Part shown: in pieces, positions 22,196 to 33,450 of the stretch | Numbering within the stretch: the first letter of the stretch is position 1 | Layout: every line of letters begins with the position of its first letter | Origin: Juglans regia | Taxonomy: Eukaryota > Streptophyta > Magnoliopsida > Fagales > Juglandaceae | Length of the DNA stretch: 64,000 nucleotides | Assembly: GCF_001411555.2 (NCBI RefSeq) | Contig: NC_049911.1 | Location: 8,882,000 to 8,945,999 of the forward strand | Reading direction: 5' to 3' | Translations under genes and position numbers: made by a program | The notes under the pieces: generated by a model | The model's database searches: none | Told to the model about the DNA's origin: nothing | The model's input: only the letters and a program-made list of their open reading frames with translations

Positions 22196-25100
22196 TGGTT
22201 GATTCTCCTCGGCTGCACTCCAACCGGCTCCTCTGATGGGTCTTGCTCTTATCTGCTATTCGAGATTTCAATTTCAAACCTCTTTCCAAAGCTCAACCTC
22301 GTTTTCCTTCATTTTCGCACACTCCAGCATGCAATGCCTTTTCTCACGCCCCAAGATTACCCTCCTTTCTTCATTGTGCCCTCCTGTTTTCACCTCCTCT
22401 AACAGCTTTTCACATCCCTTCACAGCAGGCGGGAGACTCCTGGCGGTGTCTTGGTGGTAGCTGTCACTTATGGCTCAATTAGTTGCCTCATTACATTCAT
22501 TGTTGATTTTCTTTGAGATAACTTCTAGAGTTATCGGCATGTCGTAATGATAGAGATTTTTTTTTTCTGCCACTTCTACTTGGATTTTTTTCAAAGTAAC
22601 CTCTGGCGTTATCAGCACGTCGTAATGATAGATATTCCTATTCGCCACTTCCACTGGAATATGATCTGATCAAGCTTGGGTTTGCTTGTGCCTTCACAAC
22701 TTTCTGTTGTATCTAGTTGACTTATGTTGTATGTCGCTGTAATTTGCCGCTTTACGTTGTAACTTGTCTTATTCTTTGTAACTTTTTCTTAGTAAGCTTG
22801 CGGCTTCATGCTGTAACTTGTCGTTTCACGCTGTAACTTATTGTTTATAACTTGTCTCTTGTAAGTTTGCAGCTTTATGTTGTAACATATGTTCATTAAT
22901 GAGGTTGTCTTATACTTTGTTGTGCCAGACTGCTTGTCTTTGCGTATTCTTCTAAGATGTTTCTTTATTATTCTTTTTTTATTATTATTTTTTTATTTTG
23001 TTTTTGTGGCTGGCCTGAGAGGTTTTGTTGCAGGAAATTATAGGCTTGGCATTAGGCGGGGGATTGCCGTCATATAGAGCTTTACGATCTACCCTGCCAA
23101 TGCCTAACCTATTCCTGACGACCACGTTGGCTGACAACTCTTCTGTTTATACTATCTTTGTTCGCCCTTGTTAGGCAGTTGTCCTCTTGGGGCTTTTAGC
23201 GATATTTTTTTATGAGGCCGATGTCTCCCCACTTCTTCTTTACGCCAATTTCTTCATTTTTGCCTTTTGTCTCTTGGATGCGCTTTACCTCGCGTAGTGC
23301 TTCAGTTTTTCCATTTTGCATTGTTGTTCTTTATTTTGGTATGTAACTGAAAGAAGAGAGAAGTTCCATTAGTGTATCTTGGCCCTTGCTCATTGTCGTC
23401 AGCTTGGAAGGGATGAAAATCCCCCCTTAAGAGTTAAGCCGTGTCAGGGAGACTCTGGTCGCCTCCTTGGGTGGAGAGGCTGGGAAACATTTTGCTAACT
23501 TGCCTCTATACCCCTCCAAGTAGCACCATGGCCATGGAGTTGAATAAAACTAATCCGGACTGCTTTTTGTTGCAATAGGGGCAGGGGTAGGTTATTTAGG
23601 TAGCTATGGGATTGGTCCCGCTCTCCGCCGAAGGGAGACCAGGTGGCTTTTGGCTTGACCCATCTCCTTAGTTCGCGGGAAGGTAGGTTGTCCGGACATT
23701 TTGGGACGAGACCTGCTCCAGCCCATTGCCATTGCGTATTTAATTCCTTATTGATAGATAAACATGTCATCATAACTTTATCTTTAGCTTTGTAGGAGCT
23801 AGACTTCACAAACCTGGGCCCTCTGGCCTATGGCTAGATTTGTTTGCTGCTTTTTATCGGGTCGTTGATGTCTGCGTTCTTTGATGCAGTATTTGGGTGG
23901 TCAAAGGACCTGACCCCCTCTCCGTCGGGGAGGGGTCGAACTGGCTCACGCCAAGCCGCCCCTGTGCCCCCCGAGGAGGTAATTCTGACACCGGAGTGGT
24001 TGGTCTCACTTTCGGCCATGGGGAGACAAGGCGCCTTGATATGAACCCGCGGGAAAGGAATTCCCTTGAACTTGGATCCCATCACGCCTTCGGTTCGACC
24101 TGTCTCTTTGGTCCGTGGGGAAGTAGGTTATTCGGCCAGTCTATAACTGGACTTGATCCTACATGTTGACGCTTACGAGGAAGGTAAATCTTCGTCTTCA
24201 AGTAGTTAAGGATTAACTGCATTCCATTGAGGAGGAGTCAGAATACCTCAAGCCAAACCACCCATTTGCCCTTCGAGGAGGTAATGTGGATAGCGATGTG
24301 GCTAGTCTGCTCCTTTGCTGCGATGGGGGTCAGGGTAAGTATTCAGACACCTTCGAGGCTGGATCTGCTCTCCTTCTCGGGAGGGACAAGGCGGCCTTTA
24401 GCTCAACCTGTTCATTTGTTCCCCACGGGAGGTAGGTTGTTTGGGTAGTTTGCAATTGGACCCGCTCCCGCCCGTTGACACTGTAAGGAATGCTAAGTTT
24501 TGGGTCAGGCTGGCTTTGAACCCACTTTTTGTCACAACGAAGGTTAGGCTAAGTTACTCAGGTAGCCGTGGGGCTGGTCTCGCTCTCCACCATGGGGAGA
24601 CAATACGGCCTCTGGCTTGAGCCATCTCCTTGGTTAGTGGGGAGGTAGGTTGTTCCAGCAGTTTACTACTAGACTCGTTCTCATTTGTTGCCGCTTATGA
24701 GGAAGGTAAGTCTTTCCCTTCGAGTAGCTTATGATTGACCCGCACTACGCCCCAAGAGGGATAAAGCAGCCTTAAACATTACACCCATCTCTTTGGTACC
24801 CCGTGTGGGAGGTAATTCGGACAACGATGTTGCTAGTCCGCTCCTTCACCACGATGGTGGTCGGGATAAGCTTTTCGGGTCATCTGAGAGGGGGGGGGGA
24901 GGGGCTGGTCCCGCTCTCCCAGACCATGAGGTTGAGCCTCTTGCTCACCTATCATCCTTCGTGAGGAGGTAGCCTGTTTGAACAGTTTGGGACTGAATCT
25001 ACTCCCGCCCATTAACATCCCAGAAAAGGGTAAGTTTAGGTCAAGATGGGGCTGATCGCACACTTCGTTGTGGTGGAGATCGGAGTAAGTTTTTCGTGTA

Positions 25101-25690
25101 GTCTCAGGGCTGGACCCACTCTTTGTCTCGGGAGGGACAAGTTGACCTTTGGCTCACCCCGCCCTTTTGGCCTCATGGGAGGTACGTTATTCGAGCAGTC
25201 TATAATTAGACTCGCTCCCGCTTGTTGACGCTCACGAGGAAGGTAAGTTTTTGTCTTCGGGTGGCTGAGGGGCGAGCCGCACTCTTCTGCAGGAGGGACA
25301 GAGCAACCTCTGGAGTGACTCGTCCCTTTAATGTCCCACGGGGAGGTAAACAATCGATGAAAATCTTATTGATGGAGATTTCATTGATGGAGGTCCCTAA
25401 AACTTGACATTGAAACACAATACTTGTTTTATTAGAATTTGTAGTGTATGCACGAAAACATGAATTTACAATAATTAAGCTAGCTTAGCAATAAAATTTT
25501 TGTAGGTGTTCGGCGTTCTAAGGGTGCGACAACTCGTTTCCTTGGGAGTCTCAGAGTCAGTAGGAGCCGAGGCAATTGATGGTAGTGACCACGTAGGATT
25601 TGAATGCTCTCGAATGCACTCACTTGTTAAAACACTGCTCGGTCCTCCTTTTGTTGGTGGCGGTTCTTATCTCTGCCTCCAACCTGACTT
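22196..25690. repeat. Repeat-rich 3' region of the Tat element
   Basis: It begins with short duplications (GTTATCGGCATGTCGTAATGA and GTTATCAGCACGTCGTAATGA near 22530-22630; repeated TTGTAACTTGTC words at 22720-22890). From about 23560 to 25360 it is an imperfect tandem array. GGAGGTAGGTTGTTCGG-like boxes followed by CTCCCGCCCGTTGACG-like boxes recur near 23684, 24119, 24430, 24641, 24965 and 25180, with a GAGGAAGGTAAGT box after every second one. Tandem repeats in this position are known for Tat elements and can seed satellites. No coding capacity. Confidence 0.7.
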
Positions 25691-25725
25691 CTTTCTACAA
25701 ATCAAGCTGTTCTTCTAGCCATCTG

Positions 25726-26570
25726 TCATTGAAGTCTTGCTTGAAGTGCTGAAGTTTGTAAGGGGATCCCGATTTCTATTAGCGGCATCGCCTCATGGCT
25801 GTAAGTGAGGGTGAAAGGAGTTTCCCCTATTAGTGTCTTCACTGTGACCCGGTAGGCCCACAGGACATTAGGAAGTTCCTTTGCCCACACAACCTTCCTG
25901 TCGTTGAGTCGCTTCTTGAGAATTCTCATCAACATCTTGTTGGTAGCCTCCACCTGCCCGTTAGACTGGGGGTGGCCCGGAGACGAGTACCGAAACTCAA
26001 TCCCCAACTCCCAACACCAATTATGGTAGTGATTAGAATCAAACTGTTTTCCATTGTTTGATATGATAGTGCGTGGGATGCCAAACCTGCCAATCACTGT
26101 CTTCCATAGGAACCGCATGATGTTGTTCTTCGTGATGGTTGCTAGGGCCTCAACTCACTTGGTGAAGTAATTCATAGCTACTATCACAAATTTTACTCCT
26201 CCCTTGTTAGGGGGAGATGGCCGACTAGGTCAATTCCCCACTTAGAGAAGGGCCAATGTGAGGTGATCGATGTTAATTCTTCCGATGGGTAATGGGGTAC
26301 TTTAGCATACTCGTGGCACTTCCGGCATTTCTGCACGTATTCCTCGATGTCTCGCAAGGCACAGGGCCAGTAATACCCCACCATCATCACCTTTTCGGCT
26401 AGCGCCTTTCCTCCTGAGTGACTGTCGCATATCCTTCGTTTATTTCTGCCAACATGTATTGGGCTTCTTCAGGGGAAATGCACCTCTAGAAAGGCGTCGA
26501 GTAGCCCTTCCAGTATAGAATTCCCTCGATCAGAGTGTAGAGTGCCGCTCGGTTCCTAATCTTTTTGGCC
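25726..26570 (-). pseudogene. Integrase of the Tat element, decayed
   Basis: Three frames in order: the linker/zinc region (26570-26486), GYYWPCALRDIEEYVQKCRK with CRKCHEY and KWGIDLVGHLP (26390-26193), and the catalytic core with FGIPRTIISNNGKQF, SPGHPQSNGQVEATNK and WAYRVTVKT (26118-25726). This is a retroviral-type rve integrase with an HHCC finger. The middle catalytic Asp (normally SDNGKQF) is Asn here; the first Asp (GIDL) and the Glu (GQVEATN) remain. Frame breaks between the blocks make it inactive. Confidence 0.82.
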
Positions 26571-26771
26571 TCTTGCCTGACCTTGGACACCTCGTTGGCA
26601 TCCAAATACTTGAGGATGTCCCTCACCCAATTCGGGGCTCCGGGTTGTATCTCCATTACCTCAATCCCTACGGCGGGTACTTCGACTGTTCGGATCACTG
26701 TTTGCTCTGGCAGGTGGGAGTCTTCTTGCCTAGATGTCGTGTGTACCAGTTTGTTTGCTTTTTGGTTTTCT

Positions 26772-27114
26772 GCCCTCGGCACCTACTGAATATGAAAGTA
26801 TTGAAGTGGGGGCGCTCAGCTTCTACTAGTGCCAAGTATTTTTTCAATTTTTCGCTCTTCACGGCGAACTTCCATCGTACTTGATTGGCCACTACCTGCG
26901 AATTGGCTCGTACTTCAATTTCGGTGGCACCCTGAGACCTGGCTACCGCCAGTCCTGAAAGCAATGCTTCATACTTCGTCTTGTTGTTTGTGGTTTTGAA
27001 TGCCAACTTGATGGCGCATTTATACTCCTCTCCCTCAGATGTAATGATATGAACCCACACTGCCCCTCCAGCCTGGCAAGATGAGCCATCCATGAAAATT
27101 TGACACGACTTCAT
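26772..27114 (-). pseudogene. Archaeal-type RNase H (aRH) of the Tat element
   Basis: It has IFMDGSSCQAGGAVWV, LAFKTTNNKTKYEALLSGLA and EIEVRANSQVVANQ, the pattern of the additional RNase H of plant Tat elements. The first Asp (MDGSS) and the Glu (YEAL) are kept, while the second Asp (usually DSQ) is Asn. The frame opens at 27282 inside the LTR, but the domain begins near 27114, almost abutting the leader, which marks the gag-to-RT deletion. Confidence 0.8.
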
Positions 27115-27149
27115 GGGAGGTGGATGAGCCATCCCACAGACGATGCCAC

Positions 27150-27821
27150 TATTAACGACGTGTTTCGTACGCCTTTGGGTTAGGTTCCAGCAACCTAGGT
27201 CTTCAGAACTGGGCCTGCAAAAATAGAGAAGAAAGAAACAGGGAGATGGTGGCCTTGGGACTGGGGAGTTTTCCGATGTCAAAGTTAGTAGAGTATTTTA
27301 AAAATTTATAAATAATGAGAGGGTCTAGAGATCAGAGAGCTTTTTCATACTTGAAAATTGTTATTTATACCGGGAGTCTGGAGGGGGGACAAATCGTGTC
27401 TGTCCCTATGAAGCCCATATCCTACTGTTCCTTTTGCTAAAGTCCTTTAATGCGGCGTGCCTTTGTGATGGTGTCATTAATGTGACATGTAGCTCGGGTA
27501 GTAGTGCCATTAATGCGGCGTGGTTCCCTGATTTGCCTTACTCTGCTAGTATCTTTTGTGGTTCGTCGACGTTCCTCTGCCAAAAGATCAAAAGTCATCC
27601 GTCTTTTCCGCTCTGCCCTATACAAGTCCCCATGAACAGGGTGCGGCTGAGTGACATCATGTCTGTTTGTCCCATCAGCAATCATTGTTTACCTTCTTCC
27701 CTTGCAGACGTCCTACTTTGTAGACAAGTTTGGGCCTTAGGGCCAGGTACTAGGGCGAAGCCCGTTACCCCTATGCTGAGTGCTCCATGGGCTTATGAAT
27801 TGAAGGGGATATCCCCTTACA
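27150..27821 (-). repeat. 5' LTR of the Tat element
   Basis: It is homologous along its length to 18211-18863. The adjoining TGGCATCGTCTGTGGGA (27148-27132, minus strand) resembles the TGGCGCCGTCTGTGGGA leader seen immediately after the 5' LTR in many plant gypsy elements, which fixes the orientation. Confidence 0.85.
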
Positions 27822-28036
27822 ATACCCATTGGAAGCTCAAGTTCATTGATGAAGCTGAAGAGTATTTAGAAGAGAGAGGCATTCTCTTCTCCTTGCTTGC
27901 AACTAGAAGGGAGTATCCAAGTGGCTGTGAAGTATCTCCAACTACTTCTAAACGAGAAAAAAGTTCATGCAGTACTTCAAACTCCACACTATCTTGAAAC
28001 AATAAGGTTTCAAAAGACTCAAGTAGGCCAAGTTCG
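27822..28036 (-). pseudogene. SEN1-like helicase pseudogene, upstream half
   Basis: On the minus strand it reads LLESFETLLFQDSVEFEVL, HELFSRLEVVGDTSQ and, after a shift, ECLSS-like text ending in LELP just before the ATACC duplication. This is the region that precedes NKESIM in plant SEN1-like helicases, and it continues directly at 18210. A MITE remnant abuts the far side (28037 on). Confidence 0.72.
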
Positions 28037-28190
28037 ATTTGGACTGTGAGATGAAATGAGATGATTTTAGATAAAAATTAAAAGTTAAATAAAATGTTAT
28101 TAGAATATTATTTTTTAATATTATAATTTATTATTATTTTGAGATAAGATAAAATAAGATAAAATATTTTTACTATTCAAACAGATTAGA
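28037..28190. mobile_element. MITE remnant of the TAA family
   Basis: CGATTTGGACTGTGAGATGA at the left and TACTATTCAAACAGATTAG at the right enclose the same AT-rich core (GTTAAATAAAATGTTATTAG, AATATTATTTTTTAATATTAT) seen in the intact copies. The ends are worn and no duplication was assigned. Confidence 0.5.
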
Positions 28191-30426
28191 GAAATCATGT
28201 TTTTGAAATTGCTTTGAGTGTAAATTTTGGTTAAATGTGTACCGAAGACTAGAAAACAATTATTGAGTGGGATGAAATAGAAACGAATCTTTTTCTCACA
28301 AAATCAAGAAATAAAATGACTTGTACGTTTCGTTGCTAGCATCAGTTTCCTCCCTGCTTTCCTCTTTGATTTCTTTTTCTTTGCTCTTTTCTCTCTCTCT
28401 CTTTAATTGATCATTTTCCAAGAACATGTGATACTGAGAAACACAATCCTCAAGAAGATCAAATCATAATCAAAGATTCAAAGCAATGCCTCCAACCAGT
28501 CTGATGTCCCAAGCACTCTGTAAGCTTTTTGGCCCGATAATTTAAATGAGAAATAATATTTATAATTGTGAGTATGTAATCGTTTTAAAAAATAAATAAA
28601 TAAAAGATTTATATGAAAAGAAATTAATTTTTTAATAATAGACTCTACTTTTTTTTAAAATGACTGTAAGATATTTGTACACTCCACGACTGTATATAGT
28701 ATTAATCAATCTAAATATATATCTTCAATGTCTGAACAAGTTTGAATCGCTCCTTAACAAAAATATTATTATTATTTTAAAATTTAAAAAAATTGAATTA
28801 TTTATTATATTTTATATATAAATTTAAAAATAATGTAATTATGAAACAAGATGACATAAAAATTTTATATTTTATCTTGTCCCAAACCATTAAAAGGCCT
28901 AAAGCCAGAGTGATCATAGCAACCAATCACATTCCAATAAGAAAACTCAATTTCATATATATTTGTTTGGAAGAAAAACAAAAATCGTGTTTTCACTATG
29001 GCCTTACATAATGTTTATGAAAATTTCAAGGAAAATAAAATAAAATAAGGAGTCTTTATATTGCATTATAAAATAAGAAACTTTAATTTCACATAATCAA
29101 CTATCACACTATGCTATTCTATGATGAAAATTAGTACTATAAGCCACATCATTTTCTCTCAATTTGTGTTATATTTATTGTATAATATTTCACCAAGTTA
29201 AATTCATAAAATAAAAATAATGTATACAACTCAAATTACATTTATTTAAAGTTAAAAATTGTAAATAAAGTAATAAATTTATTTAAGTTACTAATATTTG
29301 TTTAAAATGATTTTTCAAATTTTCTAATATTTTTTTGTTTGAACAGCTCTTGGTGCATCTCTTCTTTCAAGCAAAGTTTGTGTGGTTTCTTATTACTAAC
29401 ATAAAAATGAAGGAGAGAAAAGGTATAAAAAATCAAATTGTTCAACTAAAATTTTCGAGTCCGAATCTTAACACTAGGTCTCGTTTGGTTACACAGATGA
29501 TATGAGATAAAAGTTAAAAGTTGAATAAAATATTATTAAAATATAATTTCTTAATATTATTTTTATTTTAAAATTTAAAAAAATTGAAATTTTTATTATA
29601 TTTTATGTAAAAATTAAAAAAAAAAATTGTAATAATTATATAAGATGATTCTCATTCCATCTCGATTATCAAACCAGGCCTTACATTCTTATAAAACTTC
29701 TATTTATCTTAAAAGAGTATAATTTGTTAGCTCGAACAAGGATGGATGGAAGTCTCCTTGCCAAATTCAATCCATAATAATTTTTTCAAGTGTAATATTA
29801 TATATAGTTTTAAAGTGTGTAAGTTTTGCGCACTTTTTTAAAAAAATAGAATCTATTATTAAAAAATTATTTTTTATTTAAGTTTTAAATTTATCTATTT
29901 TTTTAAATGAATGCGCAAAACTTATACATCCTATAATTATAAATATTAATTCTCTTTTTCCAATGTTTTGAGCTACAAAAAGTGCTCTATAAGCAGAGTT
30001 AGACTGCTTATTGAGAAAAGAATATGTAAATAGCCAATTCTATCCAATAATGATAACATATATAGCACCAAACAAAAACAATTAACACCATAAAACCACT
30101 AAAACATTAATGGCTGGCACTGCATATATATTGGGGCCTACCATCTTGGCAGACAATTTCCTTGCACCCATATATAGGAAGCTCCCCATTAATAGGAAAC
30201 TTCTTTCAAACAAAATATTGATACAATCCAAAAGCCACATCTTGGCTTCAAAGCATATATTTTACAGTCTTACATTATTTATTCAAAGTAGCAGAAGATC
30301 ATAACCAATACAAACCCTGTCAAACTTGCAAACATATAACAATTTTTTCCTTTGTACCAAACAAAAGAAGGTGAAATTGTTCACTCTGATCCTTTTTTTT
30401 TTTTTTCATTTTTGTTGGGGAACTGT
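28191..30426. other. Intergenic, AT-rich
   Basis: No gene seen. It includes one MITE (29477-29680) and the presumed 3' UTR of the glyoxalase-family gene at its right end, which contains a T-rich stretch at 30390-30408. Confidence 0.45.
29477..29680. mobile_element. Harbinger/Tourist-type MITE
   Basis: The left end GGTCTCGTTTGGTTACACAG and the right end GATTATCAAACCAGGCC are inverted, with flanking CTA/TTA (one change from a 3-bp duplication). The core is as in the 37329 copy. Confidence 0.72.
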
Positions 30427-31621
30427 TTAAAATGAAAAGTTCATCATGTCCATGCTCAGGCTCTCCATCATCACCTTCTCCATGAATCCACAGTTGCTGG
30501 GTTCGGTCTTCTTGAAGCTTTGCCCCATGGGCTTGAAAGCGCAGGCAGAGATAGGAATTATAGGGATGTTCTCGCAGTTGCAGAGCTCGACCATGTACCC
30601 ATCTGGGTCATGAAAGAACACCTGTTCCACCTTGTTTCCTTCGTCCTCCACCAAAGCTGTCACGTACCTCATCCCCATGTCTTGCAGCCTGCTTATCACA
30701 AGTCCGACATCTGTACACTGTTCAAAAAACATGTCTTTGTTATAAACATCACCCACATGAATAATTATATATAGCATCTAGTAATAAGATATATTTTTTT
30801 CCACCATCACTACCACAAATACCACTCTAATCCATGTAGTTTCTTGTTCTTTACCTGGAAGGAGATGTGGTTGTCCTTGGGATTAATTGGTCGCACTTCA
30901 GTGGGGGTGGTGTCAAACTCATGATCGATTGATGGGTTCTCAATTAAGTGTATCCCAATGCCATAATTGTACAACCTATACAGATACATTCACATATGTT
31001 ATAAAGAGAAGATGCATGGAAGAAAAAAAACTTCCCCAAACGAAAATAATACACTGAAAGGTCACGAGAATTTTAGAGAATATATCATTGTCAGGACTCA
31101 GTACCACTTCAATATACCGTCAATGAAATGCAATTAAAAGCTTTCACAAAAAACAAAACTTTCTTGCAGAATTCCTCTTTATAAATGAAGTTTGATATGA
31201 GTTTTGAAGTATGCTTTTATGCCCGGAAGATGACTTGCTAGCTAAAAAGAGTGTGCAAACGGAAGAGGCATAAATTAAAGTTGTCTTGCTGTGATACGTT
31301 ATATCTACTTTTTTATAATCTAATAAACCATAACAACTCACATTAGTTTGTAAATTGTTTTTGGTGAAATTTGTTTGTCAACCTAATTACACTTATAATA
31401 TATATAAATATATATGTGTGTATATATATATGTATATATAGGGCTTAGAAAACATACCAAGCTCCATTGAAATTGAAAGAAGAGGGGCGTTTGATGAGAA
31501 CAAAGCCCAGGATATCTTCATAGAACCGCACTGAATCCCATACTGATCTGCACATAATAGACACATGGTTCAAAGAGAGCAGTGGCAGTGCCCCATAGCT
31601 GCTTGCTTCCACTATCTCCAT
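30427..31621 (-). CDS. Glyoxalase I / VOC-family protein (lactoylglutathione lyase-like), 3 exons
   Basis: Exons 31621-31458, 30975-30855 and 30717-30427 join in frame to 191 residues plus stop, all with GT-AG introns. The protein is a single VOC (vicinal oxygen chelate) domain. LSLNHVSIMCRSVWDSVRFY opens the first beta-alpha-beta unit, INPKDNHISFQ starts the second, and FFHDPDGYMVELCNCENIP carries the C-terminal metal-ligand Glu. This layout matches the small plant GLYI4/GLYI7-like group rather than the long two-domain glyoxalase I. The His (NHVS, NHIS) and Glu ligand positions are present. A C-terminal tail rich in Met and Ser (EKVMMESLSMDMMNFSF) extends past the domain. True methylglyoxal activity is not implied by sequence alone. 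Confidence 0.9.
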
Positions 31622-31737
31622 TTTCTAGTGATCTCTCTGTATAATTTTTTAGCGCTCACTTTGCACTCAGCTAGCCTCCTCCTGATGTTTTTCTACTTCT
31701 TTTTCTTGTGGGTATGAACCACATTACTTGGATGCTC

Positions 31738-31745
31738 TATTTATA
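31738..31745 (-). promoter_or_regulatory. TATA box of the glyoxalase-family gene
   Basis: TATAAATA on the minus strand lies 117 bases upstream of the ATG, leaving room for a leader of about 85-90 nt. No competing TATA-like site was seen in between. Confidence 0.6.
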
Positions 31746-33408
31746 AAGAAAGGCCTTGGAAGTATCTCCCTGCATGAATTCAGAACCATGCATAGCTATT
31801 CTTGTCCAATTGTGAATAGTGGGCAATGGGGGTGAGGAACTTTCCAGGCAGATTCTCTCATATCAAATCAGACAGATTGAATAGAGTCATTATCATGTGG
31901 TTTTCGTCCTTCAATCTTTATTTCCCCTAATTCTCAATTATCCAGCATCAGCACATCAAGACACGTGATAAGATGATAAGAAGTGCCACTTGCACTCCTG
32001 CTACAGAAGTGTTCCTTTGTGATAGGATTGTGCCTTCAAGAAAACAGCTAACACATAACTGGTCTGGTTTTGATACACAAAATTATCATATTATTTTATT
32101 ATTATAATTTTTTTAAATTTTTACATAAAATATAATAAAAATTTCAAAATTTTAAAATTTTAAAATAAAAATTATATTATAAAAATATTTTATTCAACTT
32201 TTAATAAAATATCTCATCTCATCTAATTTAAATTGCGTAACCAAACGAGGTATTAATTACCCTAAATGAGACATTAATTACCCTTTACCCAAGGCCTAAA
32301 ATATATCTATCTTCTCGCAAATTTAGTAGCTATTCTCGGAGTTATAACGTGATACTTTTATCCTATCGGAAAATGTGTTAAATTGCCTATATAACCGTTA
32401 ATTTTTTATGATAAAATCACGTTTCCATAGTTGAAACTATACCTTTATCTAATATTAAAAGATTATGGCTTATAACTTAATTTAAAGTATGAACCACCAA
32501 GCTAGTTGTCATTCCTTTTTATTTGAAAATTTTTGAGTTTGCTACGATGAAGCCAACTACGGTAGCGAGCTGCCATTTAGTAGCCTAGCTAAAGAATTTA
32601 AACTAGATGAGATGTGATGTTAAAAGTTCAATAAAATATTATTAAAATATAATTTTTTAATATAATTTTTATTTTAGAATTTAAAAAAATTAAATAATTT
32701 ATTATATTTTGTGTGAGAATATAAAAAAATTGTAATGATCATTTGATAATATGAAATGATTTTATGTGTAATCAAACTAGGCTTTAAGCGTTTATGCTTT
32801 GAGTCTTGGCTTGCTGGCTTGAGCCTCAACCTGCAGCTTAAACATGAATTCAGCTTATTCGGGATAAGTAAGCTTGAGTACTGCTTGTCATGGTCCCTAA
32901 CCAGCTTGAACATTCGGCTTATTCGGGATAAGCAAGCTGCAGATCATGAGTAAGCAGTAACCTAATTTTGTTTTCAAGAATGTGTTGGTGAAAAGGTACT
33001 GAAACAACGAACCACGTTGAGTATGCCTTTTGCATTCTGAAGCTTGTGAAAGCAGAAAGTACAAGGCTCCGAAATTGAGAAGTTTCTATGATATTTCCTC
33101 TCACATCTACGCGGTCTACGCGTTTTCATATTGTTTTATCATATATAGCTTATACATCACAGCAAAGGGCTTATTACATTAGTGTGATGTTTGCATGAAA
33201 AAGATCAGCTAGCTGTATCATCATGTCCAAGCAAGAAGAAGCTGCAAAGAAGCCACTTTATTTTACCCCAAAAACAGATTCTTATTTGTTTTGATTTCAC
33301 GCAATGATCTAGACCTGTCTTTTAGCTACATTTGGTCGGTGATTAAAAAAAAAAAAAAAAACTAGAATGTTTTTCACATTCTTGTACCTGGTTGAGTGTC
33401 TTGAGACC

Positions 33409-33450
<42 letters not shown>

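Larger units (their letters stand above)
18211..27821 (-). mobile_element. Tat-lineage Ty3/gypsy LTR retrotransposon, internally deleted
   Basis: It is bounded by two LTRs, with the 5-bp duplication ATACC at 18206-18210 and 27822-27826. Read on the minus strand the order is 5' LTR (27821-27150), leader TGGCATCGTCTGTGGGA, archaeal-type RNase H, integrase, a long repeat-rich 3' region with an extra ORF on the opposite strand, and 3' LTR (18863-18211). Gag, protease, RT and the first RNase H are absent, because the RNase H frame begins within about 35 bases of the 5' LTR. An additional RNase H plus an antisense ORF before the 3' LTR is a hallmark of plant Tat elements (Grande, Retand, RIRE2). 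It is non-autonomous and dead. Confidence 0.88.
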
